This document shows, one piece after another, positions 8,814 to 16,522 of a DNA stretch of 64,000 bases; position 1 is the first letter of the stretch, and each line of letters begins with the position of its first letter. A program made the translations under genes and the position numbers. Source of the DNA: Curtobacterium sp. SGAir0471 (GTDB taxonomy: Bacteria; Actinomycetota; Actinomycetes; Actinomycetales; Microbacteriaceae); contig NZ_CP027869.1 of assembly GCF_005490985.1 (NCBI RefSeq), positions 1,302,001-1,366,000 on the forward strand, in the 5' to 3' direction. The notes beneath the pieces were generated by a model. That model was not told the DNA's origin. It made no database searches and saw only the letters and a list, made by a program, of their open reading frames with translations.

Positions 8814-9686
8814 CTACGCCCAGAACGCGGCGATCGCCTCCGCTGCCGCCTCGCCCTGCCGCCGCCCCTCGGTCGCCGAGGGCGCCTGCGTCGACAGCGA
8901 CAACGAGTTGTCCCCGAACGCGTGCTGCGACGCACTGTCCGCCACGATCGTCTCGACCGAGCTCCCGCCGGCCCGCAGGGACTCCACCGCCAGGTCGAGC
9001 CACGGCCCGAGCGGCGACGGACCCTCCGGCCCGCACGCCACGACGAGCACGCGCTCGTACCCTGCGGCGACGTCGGCGTTCGTGGCCGAACGGAGCCCGC
9101 CGTCGTAGTGCGGCACCCCGTCGATGTGCACCGGCGACCACACGAACGGCACCGAGCAGCTCGCGGCCACGGCGCGGGGGAGCGGCACGCCCGACTCGGC
9201 GGTCAGCACCCGGAACGCGCCGTCGAGCGCATCGATCGTCGTCAGTGCGAGCGGCTTCGCCGGCCACTCGTCCGACGGCAGCGTCTCGCGGAACGTCGCG
9301 ACCCGCTCCTCGTCGGACTGCCCGGTGACGACCTGCTGTGCCACGGCACCGAGCCGTGCGCGAGCGTCCTGCTCCGAGGTCGCCCCTGCCAGCACCTGCA
9401 GCAGTCGGTCCTGGTAGTCATCGCCGGCGATCCGCTCCGGCTCGACGTAGGTGCTCGGCAGCGGTGCGTGCTGCTGCTCGTACGCCTGGGCCACGGCGCC
9501 GGCGCGCACGAACGAGCCGACGACACTGCCGGCACTCGTCCCGATCACGAGGTCTGCGGCGTCGAGGTCGACCCCGGCGTCCTGCAGGGCGGAGAGCACC
9601 CCGACCTCCCACGCGATGCCGGCGACGCCGCCTCCGCCGAGGACGAGTGCTCTGGTTCCGGGCGTGGGCGTCGCGAGATCCGTCAT
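8814..9686 (-). CDS. Patatin-like phospholipase family protein
   Basis: 290 residues from the ATG at 9686 (MTDLATPTPG); an in-frame ATG 24 nt upstream is less likely. The glycine-rich oxyanion loop LGGGGVAGIAWEVG spans about residues 16-29, the nucleophile elbow GTSAG places Ser51, and the catalytic Asp lies in HYDGGLRSATN. This is a Ser-Asp dyad acyl hydrolase acting on lipids. There is no signal peptide, so it is likely cytosolic. Convergent with the acyl-CoA dehydrogenase gene, which may mean a loose link through fatty-acid release, but nothing in the sequence proves it. Confidence 0.9.
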   Translation of the reverse strand: MTDLATPTPGTRALVLGGGGVAGIAWEVGVLSALQDAGVDLDAADLVIGTSAGSVVGSFVRAGAVAQAYEQQHAPLPSTYVEPERIAGDDYQDRLLQVLAGATSEQDARARLGAVAQQVVTGQSDEERVATFRETLPSDEWPAKPLALTTIDALDGAFRVLTAESGVPLPRAVAASCSVPFVWSPVHIDGVPHYDGGLRSATNADVAAGYERVLVVACGPEGPSPLGPWLDLAVESLRAGGSSVETIVADSASQHAFGDNSLSLSTQAPSATEGRRQGEAAAEAIAAFWA

Positions 9687-9712
9687 GCGACCTGTGTACC
9701 AGGTGGGCACGC

Positions 9713-9760
9713 GACGGCCGGGAGGCGCGAGGCGGACCCGCCACGCGCCTCCCGGCCGTC
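9713..9760. terminator. GGAGGCGCG palindrome (family A), 17-bp perfect arms
   Basis: GACGGCCGGGAGGCGCG (9713-9729) pairs perfectly with 9744-9760 around a 14-nt loop. It lies between the stop of the MDR gene (minus strand) and the start of the patatin gene, so it can end MDR transcription. Same element as at 12201, 19313, 48188 and others. Confidence 0.7.
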
Positions 9761-9894
9761 AGCTGGTCGCGTTGGTGACCCGTGGTCGGGTCGCGGGTCG
9801 CGCCTCCCGGCCGTCACCCGGTCACGGCGGCGACCCGTGGTCGGGTCGCAGGTCGCGCCTCCCGTCCGTCACCGGTCGCGACGGCGACCCGTCG
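9744..9894. repeat. 55-bp direct repeats of the right arm of the preceding palindrome
   Basis: CGCGCCTCCCG starts at 9744, 9799 and 9854, an exact 55-bp step. The repeated unit also carries GACCCGTGGTCGGGTCGC. So one half of the hairpin at 9713-9760 is present three times while the other half is present once. Confidence 0.75.
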
Positions 9895-10923
9895 CTACTC
9901 GCCTGCCACGTCGATCAGGACCTTGCCGACCGCGTCACCCTCGACGGCGTCGTGCGCGGCGGCGGTGTCCTCGAGCGCGAAGCGCGTCAGGGGCAGGCCG
10001 GCGTCCTCGCCGACGGGGAGCACGCCGTCGCGCAGTGCGGCGGTGACGTCCTCGGCGGCTGCGGCCAGGGCACGGTCGCCGATCGTGTAGAGCAGCAGGA
10101 ACTGGTACCGGGCGTTCACCGACATGTTCGGGCGGATCGGGAGCGTCGCCTCGTCGCCGCCGTTGTTCGCGTAGATCGACACGACGCCGTGGTTCGCCAG
10201 GACGTCCGCGACGAGCTGCGCGTTCTGGGGGATCGAGACCTCGACGACGATGTCCACGCCGTCAGGGGCGATCTCGCGGATGCGTGCGGCGGCGTCCTCG
10301 TCGCGGTAGTTCACGGTGTGGTGGGCACCGGCGGCGGTCGCCAGGGCGGCCTTCGCGTCGGAGCTGATCGTGCTGATGACGGTCGCGCCGGCCCAGCGGG
10401 CCAGCTGGATCGCGGCGTGGCCGACGGCCCCGGCACCACCGGCGACCAGCACGGTGCGGCCCTCGAGCGCTCCGGGTGCGAGCCGCGACGGGCCGTCCTC
10501 GTGGGTGGTGAGTGCTCGGTGCGCGGTCATCGCGGGGACGCCGAGCGAGGCGCCGACGTCGAGGCTCGTGCCCTCGGGCAGGGCCACCGCGCGCGATGCC
10601 GGCACGACGGTGTACTCCTGCGCGGTGCCGGTGGGGCGGCTGGCGGCGGCCATGTAGAGCCAGACGCGGTCGCCCTCGTGCAGCGTGTCGACGCCCTCGC
10701 CGACGGCGTCGACCACACCGGCGCCGTCCTGGTTCGGGGTGATCTCGGGGAAGGGCAGGCCGTCGCCGTAGGTGCCGCCGGCGCGGGCCTTCCAGTCGGT
10801 GGGGTTCACGCCGGAGACGGCGACGCGGACGCGGACCTCACCGGGGCCGGGCTGCGGGACCTCCCGCTCGACCAGGTCGAGGACGCTGCTGTCACCGGGC
10901 TTCGTGTAGACGATCGATCGCAT
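9895..10923 (-). CDS. Zinc-independent MDR oxidoreductase (NADPH:quinone reductase type)
   Basis: 342 residues from the ATG at 10923; two further codons upstream (ATG at 10935) could extend it. The N-terminal GroES-like domain has GVNPTDWKARAG and PNQDGAGVVDAVGEGV; the Rossmann half has VLVAGGAGAVGHAAIQLARW (about residues 150-170) for NADPH. No structural zinc Cys cluster is present, as in quinone oxidoreductases. Likely reduces quinones or enones in the cytosol. Divergent to nothing nearby; it ends toward the family A palindrome. Confidence 0.9.
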   Translation of the reverse strand: MRSIVYTKPGDSSVLDLVEREVPQPGPGEVRVRVAVSGVNPTDWKARAGGTYGDGLPFPEITPNQDGAGVVDAVGEGVDTLHEGDRVWLYMAAASRPTGTAQEYTVVPASRAVALPEGTSLDVGASLGVPAMTAHRALTTHEDGPSRLAPGALEGRTVLVAGGAGAVGHAAIQLARWAGATVISTISSDAKAALATAAGAHHTVNYRDEDAAARIREIAPDGVDIVVEVSIPQNAQLVADVLANHGVVSIYANNGGDEATLPIRPNMSVNARYQFLLLYTIGDRALAAAAEDVTAALRDGVLPVGEDAGLPLTRFALEDTAAAHDAVEGDAVGKVLIDVAGE

Positions 10924-11026
10924 GTGTCCAGGCAACCACCGCGGGGCCCCGGGTCTTCCTGGGGACGGTCAGCGGGCGCGGCGGCCGCGCGTGTCCGGCG
11001 CGTGCGGCGTCGGCGGGGCGTGTCGG

Positions 11027-11085
11027 CTCAGCGCGTGTCGCTCAGCGCGTGTCGCTCAGCGCGCGTCGGCTCAGCGCGCGTCGTA
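11027..11085. repeat. 14-bp tandem repeats overlapping the hxlR-type gene stop
   Basis: CTCAGCGCG starts at 11027, 11041, 11055 and 11070 (steps 14, 14, 15). The last copy contains the stop codon of the gene on the minus strand, so the tract looks like a tandem copy of that gene's last codons extending downstream. Confidence 0.65.
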
Positions 11086-11433
11086 CGCGTCGCGGGAGTC
11101 CTGCACGTCGGCCATGTGCGACGTCGCCCAGTCCTCGAGCGGCTCCAGCACGGAGCGCAGGGACCGCCCGCGCTCGGTGAGCTCGTACTCGACCCGCGGC
11201 GGGATCTCGGGGAACACCGTGCGCGTCACGAGCCCGTCCCGCTCGAGCGCGCGCAGCGTCTGCGTGAGCATCTTCTGCGACACGCCCTGCACCCGCGCAG
11301 CGACGGCGGAGTAGCGCTGCGGTCCGTGCGCGAGCGACCCGATCACCAGGACGCTCCACCGGTCACCGATGCGGTCGAGCAGCTGCCGCGAGGGGCAGTC
11401 CGCCGCGTAGGGGCTGTACTCGAGTGCCGACAT
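11071..11433 (-). CDS. HxlR-family winged-helix transcriptional regulator
   Basis: 120 residues, starting at an ATG with a strong AGGAGG seven bases upstream. It has the HxlR signature: a Cys near the N-terminus (AADCPSRQLLDRIGDRWSVLVI), then RYSAVAARVQGVSQKMLTQTLRALERDGLV and the wing RVEYELTERGRSL. HxlR proteins sense aldehydes, quinones or oxidants through such a Cys (Cys13 here). The gene is divergent from an NmrA-like oxidoreductase, the standard pairing for this family. Confidence 0.93.
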   Translation of the reverse strand: MSALEYSPYAADCPSRQLLDRIGDRWSVLVIGSLAHGPQRYSAVAARVQGVSQKMLTQTLRALERDGLVTRTVFPEIPPRVEYELTERGRSLRSVLEPLEDWATSHMADVQDSRDAYDAR

Positions 11434-11461
11434 CGTGACCTCCTGTACGCACTGTGAGGTG

Positions 11462-11484
11462 CCTACTTCCCACGAGAGAGTAAC
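11462..11484. promoter_or_regulatory. Candidate HxlR operator
   Basis: TACT at 11464-11467 and AGTA at 11479-11482 form an interrupted dyad in the 90-bp divergent region. HxlR-type operators of the QorR/YodB kind are built on TACT-AGTA half sites, so this is the best candidate here. Confidence 0.4.
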
Positions 11485-11523
11485 GCGAGTACGGTCAGCT
11501 GCACCAGTCACGGAAGGACACTC

Positions 11524-12177
11524 ATGACCAACATCGTCGTCTTCGGCGGCACCGGGTACGCCGGCTCCGCCATCGTCCGCGAGGCCCTGTCCCGCGGCAT
11601 CGCCGTCACCGCCGTCGCCCGCGACACCTCGAAGCTCGACGCCGCCGAGGGACTCACCCTCGCGCAGGGCGACGCCTTCGACCCGTCGTTCGTGGCGGAC
11701 GTCACGAAGGGCGCCGACGTCGTCGTGGTCTCGTTGCACGCGGTCCAGGCGGACGGCAGCGAGCTCAAGGACAAGTTCCAGCACTTCGTCGACGCGGCGG
11801 CTGCTGCCGGCGCCCGGCTCGGCATCGTCGGCGGCGCGGGTTCGCTGCTCGTCGCCGAGGGCGGCCCGGCGCTGTACGACACCGCGGAGTTCCCCGACGC
11901 CTTCAAGGGCGAGGCGAAGAGCCACGGCGAGATCCTCGACCGGCTGCGTTCCGGCGGGTACACCGGCGACGTCGATTGGTTCTACGTGAGCCCGGCCGCG
12001 GCCTTCGGCGGGTACAACCCCGGCGAGCGTCGGGGCACGTACCGCACCACGGACGACCTGCTCCTCACCGACGCCGAGGGCAACTCGGACATCTCCGGCG
12101 CGGACTACGCGATCGCGATCGTCGACGAGATCGAGCGCCCGGCGCACCACCGGGCGCGCTTCGGCGTCGCGTACTGA
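11524..12177 (+). CDS. NAD(P)-dependent oxidoreductase, NmrA/NAD(P)H-binding type
   Basis: 217 residues with the nucleotide-binding loop VFGGTGYAGSAIVREAL at residues 5-21. The middle has VSLHAVQADGSELKDKF and VGGAGSLLV, and the end ADYAIAIVDEIERPAHHRARF matches the atypical SDR group often found beside HxlR regulators. Likely induced when the divergent HxlR protein senses an electrophile. Start ATG is preceded by GGAAGGACA. Confidence 0.88.
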   Translation: MTNIVVFGGTGYAGSAIVREALSRGIAVTAVARDTSKLDAAEGLTLAQGDAFDPSFVADVTKGADVVVVSLHAVQADGSELKDKFQHFVDAAAAAGARLGIVGGAGSLLVAEGGPALYDTAEFPDAFKGEAKSHGEILDRLRSGGYTGDVDWFYVSPAAAFGGYNPGERRGTYRTTDDLLLTDAEGNSDISGADYAIAIVDEIERPAHHRARFGVAY

Positions 12178-12200
12178 CGCGAGCGGCCGGCGCGACCGGC

Positions 12201-12250
12201 TGACGGACGGGAGGCGCGGTGCGGGCTCGCACCGCGCCTCCCGTCCGTCA
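12201..12250. terminator. GGAGGCGCGG palindrome (family A), 20-bp perfect arms
   Basis: TGACGGACGGGAGGCGCGGT (12201-12220) pairs base for base with 12231-12250 around a 10-nt loop, 23 bp after the stop of the NmrA-like gene and before the convergent MFS gene. It is the best-conserved copy of the family and a likely bidirectional terminator. Confidence 0.8.
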
Positions 12251-12282
12251 CGTGGTCCCGTGCATCTCTGGTGCCTGCCGCG

Positions 12283-12346
12283 CGGAACCAGGTTCCGGAC
12301 ACAGCACCGCGAAAAAGCCCGGTTCGGTGTCCGGAACCTGGTTCCG
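12283..12346. repeat. Hairpin with 20-bp perfect arms, 19-bp internal step
   Basis: CGGAACCAGGTTCCGGACAC (12283-12302) pairs perfectly with 12327-12346 around a loop containing GAAAAAG. Each arm holds a near-palindrome (GGAACC-GGTTCC). CGGTTC at 12320 and TGGTTC at 12339 are 19 bp apart, and GGAACCA at 12284 has a degenerate partner AGCACCG at 12303. This copies the 2 + 2 plan of the element at 5341. It lies between convergent genes. Confidence 0.75.
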
Positions 12347-12417
12347 AGGACGCCGCCGACGCCGCCGCCGACGCCGCCGACGCCGCCGCCGCCGTCCGCC
12401 CCCGCCGAGCGCCGCAG

Positions 12418-13740
12418 CTACCGCGCCTCGATCGCGGGCAGCGGCACGTGGTGCCGCATCCGCACCGCGAGGTGCAGCCCACCGCGCCGCGCGAGCACGA
12501 CCCCGGCGACGACCGCAGCCAGCGCGGGGATGCCCCCGGCGACGACCATGCCGACGTGCGCCCCGAAGTGGTCGACGACCTGCCCCATGACCGGCCCACC
12601 GACCGCCTGACCGCCGAGCAGCACGAGCACGTACAGCGACATCACCCGGCCGCGGATCGCGACGTTCGACGACAGCTGCACGAGCGAGTTCGACGCCGTC
12701 ATGAACAGCAGCTGCGACATCCCGACCGCGACGAGCGCCACCGTGAACGGTGCGATCACCGGGATCGAGCCGCTCACCACGAGCAGCACGCCCGTCCAGA
12801 ACACCCCGCCGACGATCGTCCGGAGCCGCACCGTCGCACGCCTGGTCGACAGCAGGGCACCGGTCAGCGCCCCGACCGCGACGGCGGAGTTGAACACGCC
12901 GTAGCCACCGGCGCCGACGTCGTAGACCTCGGACGCGAAGGCCGAGAGCAGCACCGGCATCGTCAGGGCGAACACCGAGAAGAACGCCATGAGCACCACC
13001 GGCACCAGGATCGTCGGCTTCCGGACCGCGTAGCGGAGGCCCTCGACGAGCTGCCCCTTGGCACGGGGCATCGGCGGCGTCCGGTGGAGCTCCGAGGTCC
13101 GGAGGAACCCGAGCGTGACGACCACGGCGATGCAGGCGACGGCGTTCACCCCGAACGACCACCCCGCCCCGACGGCCACGAGCAGCGCTCCGGAGAGCGC
13201 GGGACCGATCATCCCGCCGAGCTGGAACACGCTGGAGTTGACGCTGATCGCGTTCCGCAGGTGCTGGTGGCCGACGATCTCGGTGACGAACACCTGACGC
13301 GCCGGGTTGTCGATCACGGTGACCATCCCGACCAGGAACGCGATCACCCAGATGTGCCACGCCTCGACCACGCCGGTGAGCGTGAGGACGGCGAGCAGGG
13401 CGGAGAGCACCGCGAAGGCGCCCTGGGTGAGCATCATCAGCGCGCGCTTCGAGAACCGGTCGACGAGCACCCCGCCCCAGAGCCCGAACAGCAGCATCGG
13501 CGCGAACTGGCACGCCACGGTGATGCCGACCTGCGCGACGGAGCCGGTGAGCTGCAGCACGAGCCAGTCCTGCGCGATCCGCTGCATCCACCCGGCCGTC
13601 ATCGCGACCAGGTTCGTCGCGGTGAAGAGCCGGAAGTTCGGCACCGAGAGGGCGATGAGCGTGTGCCGCCAGGGCGGGCGCTCGGCCTGGATCGGCAGTG
13701 GTTCGGTGGGCGGAGGGAGGGTCGTCGATGACGCACTCAC
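12418..13740 (-). CDS. MFS exporter (EntS-like, 12 membrane segments)
   Basis: 440 residues from a GTG at 13740 with CGGAG upstream. The N-terminus is Pro-rich, then NFRLFTATNLVAMTAGWMQRIAQDWLVLQL begins the first membrane segment; the loop GVLVDRFSKRALM (about 95-107) is the MFS motif A position, and FVTEIVGHQHLRNAISVNSSVFQLGGMIGPALSG is typical of the MFS_3/EntS group. Such carriers export siderophores, macrolides or other small molecules by proton antiport. Divergent from a LysR regulator, which probably controls it. The reading frame is open further upstream, but that part overlaps the regulator. Confidence 0.88.
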   Translation of the reverse strand: MSASSTTLPPPTEPLPIQAERPPWRHTLIALSVPNFRLFTATNLVAMTAGWMQRIAQDWLVLQLTGSVAQVGITVACQFAPMLLFGLWGGVLVDRFSKRALMMLTQGAFAVLSALLAVLTLTGVVEAWHIWVIAFLVGMVTVIDNPARQVFVTEIVGHQHLRNAISVNSSVFQLGGMIGPALSGALLVAVGAGWSFGVNAVACIAVVVTLGFLRTSELHRTPPMPRAKGQLVEGLRYAVRKPTILVPVVLMAFFSVFALTMPVLLSAFASEVYDVGAGGYGVFNSAVAVGALTGALLSTRRATVRLRTIVGGVFWTGVLLVVSGSIPVIAPFTVALVAVGMSQLLFMTASNSLVQLSSNVAIRGRVMSLYVLVLLGGQAVGGPVMGQVVDHFGAHVGMVVAGGIPALAAVVAGVVLARRGGLHLAVRMRHHVPLPAIEAR

Positions 13741-13804
13741 GGTCGTGGGGCTCCGGATCGTCGGGGGTGGATTCGGTACCCGTTCGAAACTACGTGGCAC
13801 CGAC

Positions 13805-13853
13805 CCATTCGACACCCCTATGGTGGCTATCACTCCATTGCGATGTCGAATGG
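13805..13853. promoter_or_regulatory. 10-bp perfect inverted repeat between MFS and LysR genes
   Basis: CCATTCGACA (13805-13814) and TGTCGAATGG (13844-13853) are perfect inverses, 29 bp apart, in the shared promoter region. The spacer holds TATGGTGGCTATCAC, an AT-richer block suited to a -10 element. Position and spacing fit a LysR tetramer site. Confidence 0.55.
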
Positions 13854-13881
13854 CGGCGGTCCGTCCGCCGGAGGAGGTCAC

Positions 13882-14739
13882 GTGCTCGACCCGGTGCTGC
13901 TCCGCACGTTCCTCGCCGTCGCCGAGACCGGCAGCTTCACCCTCGCCGGTCAGCGGCTCGGCATCAGTCAGCCGACCGTCTCGCAACACGTGCGGCGGCT
14001 CGAGACCGCCGTGTCCCGGACCCTCGTCGCGCGCGACACCCGCGGGGTCGCGCTCACCGACAACGGGGACGCGATGGCCGGGTTCGCCCGCTCGATCCTG
14101 GCGGCGCACGCGACCGCCGACGCCTACTTCTCCGGAGCGGCGACCCGCGGGCGACTCCGGTTCGGCGCCGCCGACGACCTCGCGATCACGCAGCTGCCCC
14201 GGATCCTGCGGGACTTCCGCCGGCTGCACCCGCAGGTGAACCTCGAGCTGACGGTGAACCAGTCCGCGCCGCTGCTCCGTCGGGTGCACGCCGGCCAGCT
14301 CGACCTCGTCTTCATCAAGCAGACCGCGGGGGAGTCCGCCGAGGGCACCCGAGTCGCGACCGACCAGATGGTGTGGATGGCGCAGGACGGCATCGCGCTC
14401 GAGGCCGACGAGCCCGTCCCGCTGATCGCCTACCAGGCGCCGAGCATCAGCCGGCAGATGGCGATCGACGCGCTCGAGGCCGCCGGCCGCACGTGGCGGA
14501 TCACCTGCAACACCCGCGACGTGAACGGGGTGCTCGCCGCCGTGCGCGCGGGGATCGGGGTCGCGGTGTTCCCGCACTCGCTCATCCCGGCGGACCTCGT
14601 GAAGGTGTCGCAGCGGCTCTCGCTGCCGGACCTTCCTGCGGTCGACTACGTCCTCATCGCGAACCCGACGGTGCAGCGCGAGCCGATCGACGCCCTGACG
14701 AGCGCGATCCTGTCCCGCGGGGTCGTGCGCGCCGTCTGA
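13882..14739 (+). CDS. LysR-family transcriptional regulator
   Basis: 285 residues from a GTG at 13882 that has an excellent GGAGGAGG ribosome site seven bases before it. An in-frame ATG at 13843 would add 13 Gly-rich residues and would bury the operator-like repeat, so it was not chosen. The HTH covers LLRTFLAVAETGSFTLAGQRLGISQPTVSQHVRRLE; the effector domain begins around residue 80 (RGRLRFGAADD). Divergent from the MFS exporter, so most likely its regulator. Confidence 0.9.
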   Translation: MLDPVLLRTFLAVAETGSFTLAGQRLGISQPTVSQHVRRLETAVSRTLVARDTRGVALTDNGDAMAGFARSILAAHATADAYFSGAATRGRLRFGAADDLAITQLPRILRDFRRLHPQVNLELTVNQSAPLLRRVHAGQLDLVFIKQTAGESAEGTRVATDQMVWMAQDGIALEADEPVPLIAYQAPSISRQMAIDALEAAGRTWRITCNTRDVNGVLAAVRAGIGVAVFPHSLIPADLVKVSQRLSLPDLPAVDYVLIANPTVQREPIDALTSAILSRGVVRAV

Positions 14740-14935
14740 GCGCTCCGGCCGCCCTGCCGCCGGCACCGCTGCCGCCGCCCTGCCGCCGGAGACTCCCGGC
14801 AGAGCGACAGGCTGCCGCCGATGTTCCGCGGCGCACTGTCGCTTTCGCGGGATCGATCGGAACCGGGCCGCGCCGGGCCGCGCCGGGCAGGCCTCGCCTG
14901 GCCGCACCGCGCCGTGCCTGGCCGGGAGCGGCCCG
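14740..14935. other. Intergenic region with a hairpin and GGGCCGCGCC repeats
   Basis: Between two convergent genes. AGCGACAG (about 14802-14809) and CTGTCGCT (about 14838-14845) can pair, with CCGCCG/CGGCG stacking inside, giving a plausible terminator. After it GGGCCGCGCC is repeated twice and followed by GGCAGGCC words. No gene seen. Confidence 0.45.
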
Positions 14936-16351
14936 CTACGGCGCGACGGTCGGCGTGGTCCCCGTGCCGGTCAGGTCGGGCAGCGCCACACCCGCCGGCG
15001 CCAGCAGCGCCGCGGCGACCGCCCAGAGCAGCACGAGCGTCCCGACCCCGCCGAGCACCGCCCCGAGGAGCCCCACCGGTCGCTGCCACGTCGCCGCGGG
15101 GCTCCGCAACGCCGTCCCCGACAGTGCGAGGGCGAGCACCCCGAGCACCAGTCCCGTCGCGTGCACCGTCGCCGGCGCCGTGAACCACCAGGCGGCGAGG
15201 GCGATCGTGGCGACCCCGGTCACGGCCCCGAGCGCGGCCGCCGGCGTCACACCGATCGCGGTGCGGCTGCGGTCACGAACGGTTCCGCGTCCGGTCTGGA
15301 GGCCCCGCTCACCCCCGTCGTCCTCGCCCACTCCGGCGTCGATCCCGGTCTGCACCGTGGTCGGCCCCGACCGGTGGCCTCGCCCGCGGGTCCCGGCCCC
15401 CCGGCGCCGCACCGGAGCGCCGGCCGTGCTCGGTTCGGCGGGGACGACCGGAGCGGCCGTCGTGCCCGTTGGGCCGGTGACGGCTCGGGCAGCGGCGGGG
15501 AGCGTGCCGGGGAAGACCGACGGCGCCGGGGCCGGGGCCGGCGTCGACGTCGACGCCGGGGCGGGTGCTGCGATCACGGCGTCGAAGTCGCTCGGCGCGG
15601 GCTCGACGACGACCGGCCGCGGTGCCTGCTGTCGGGCGAAGCGCGCTGGCGTGCGGTACCCGATCGGACCGGAGGGCTCGGGCTCCGTGCCCTCGACCAG
15701 GACGTGCTCGAGGCCGGGCACCGAGAAGCGTGGCTGCCCGACCGTGGGAGCGGCCGGTGCGGGGGGCTGCACCGGTGCCGGGGCGTGGGCGCTGTGGGTC
15801 GGGTCGACGGGCGGCGTGAGGGGACCGTTCGCCTCCGCGGCGTCGGTGGGCGACACCGGCAGGGGAGCGGTGTCGAACGGCGGCACCTGGACGGCGGGCG
15901 AGGTGGGAGCGGGCGGGAGCAGGTGTTCCTGCGGCGGGTAGTCCGGGACGACGACCTCGCCGACGGGCAGCGACCCGGCAGGACCCGACGGCGACACCGA
16001 GCCGGACGGCGGCACCGAGCCGGACGGCGGCACCGAGCCGGACGGCGACACCGAGCCCGACGGCGACACCGCGCCCGCGGCGGCCGGTCCGGCGCCCGCG
16101 GCAGCCCCGATCGCGGCCGCGGGCGACCCGGCGACGGCGGTGCCGTGCGGGCCGGGAGCGGCCGCGGGGACCGACGCACCCGTGTCGACGACGGGAGGGT
16201 GCGCGGCGGGGGCGAGTGGTGCCTCCCGGCCGGTCACGGTGTCCTCCGGGGGCGCGACGACCCACGCAGGGACCGCTCGACGCGGCCGGTCTCTGTCCGG
16301 CATGCGGTGCGACGCCACTCGTGCTCCCTCGCTCTTCTGATCCATCGTCAT
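14936..16351 (-). CDS. Pro/Ala-rich membrane protein of unknown function
   Basis: 471 residues from the ATG at 16351 (MTMDQKSEG). About 370 residues are a hydrophilic, disordered Pro/Ala/Ser/Thr-rich region, including a five-fold PSGSV/PSGSVPP repeat encoded by 18-bp units. The last 105 residues hold three or four hydrophobic segments (around ALGAVTGVATIALAAWW, GLVLGVLALALSG and LLGAVLGGVGTLVLLWAV). The layout, a long cytosolic tail plus a small membrane domain, recalls DUF4190/septation-type membrane proteins, but I do not recognise the family. It follows the reductase gene on the same strand, after a strong hairpin. Confidence 0.7.
   Translation of the reverse strand: MTMDQKSEGARVASHRMPDRDRPRRAVPAWVVAPPEDTVTGREAPLAPAAHPPVVDTGASVPAAAPGPHGTAVAGSPAAAIGAAAGAGPAAAGAVSPSGSVSPSGSVPPSGSVPPSGSVSPSGPAGSLPVGEVVVPDYPPQEHLLPPAPTSPAVQVPPFDTAPLPVSPTDAAEANGPLTPPVDPTHSAHAPAPVQPPAPAAPTVGQPRFSVPGLEHVLVEGTEPEPSGPIGYRTPARFARQQAPRPVVVEPAPSDFDAVIAAPAPASTSTPAPAPAPSVFPGTLPAAARAVTGPTGTTAAPVVPAEPSTAGAPVRRRGAGTRGRGHRSGPTTVQTGIDAGVGEDDGGERGLQTGRGTVRDRSRTAIGVTPAAALGAVTGVATIALAAWWFTAPATVHATGLVLGVLALALSGTALRSPAATWQRPVGLLGAVLGGVGTLVLLWAVAAALLAPAGVALPDLTGTGTTPTVAP
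15986..16075. repeat. 18-bp coding tandem repeat, five copies
   Basis: CGACGGCGACACCGAGCC-type units start at 15986, 16004, 16022, 16040 and 16058. They encode the SPSGSV/PPSGSV repeats of the membrane protein on the minus strand. A multiple of three, so copy-number change would keep the frame. Confidence 0.8.
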
Positions 16352-16449
16352 TTCTATCCACGTGCATGGATCCGGGAGCAGCCCCAGTTCCGGGGGCGCA
16401 CGGTCCACTTCGCGCAGGACGCCCTCGCACAACGCCCTCGCAGAACGCA

Positions 16450-16499
16450 ACGACGGCGGTTCCTCGCAGGGCTGTACCGCTGCGAGGAACCGCCGTCGT
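16450..16499. terminator. Hairpin terminator with 20-bp perfect arms
   Basis: ACGACGGCGGTTCCTCGCAG (16450-16469) pairs perfectly with 16480-16499; loop of 10 nt. It sits 23 bp past the stop of the minus-strand reductase gene. Just beyond it CGCCCTCGCA-AACGC is repeated in a 15-bp step. No strong U-tract. Confidence 0.75.
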
Positions 16500-16522
16500 G
16501 GCGTGTTGCGGAGGGGGAGTGG

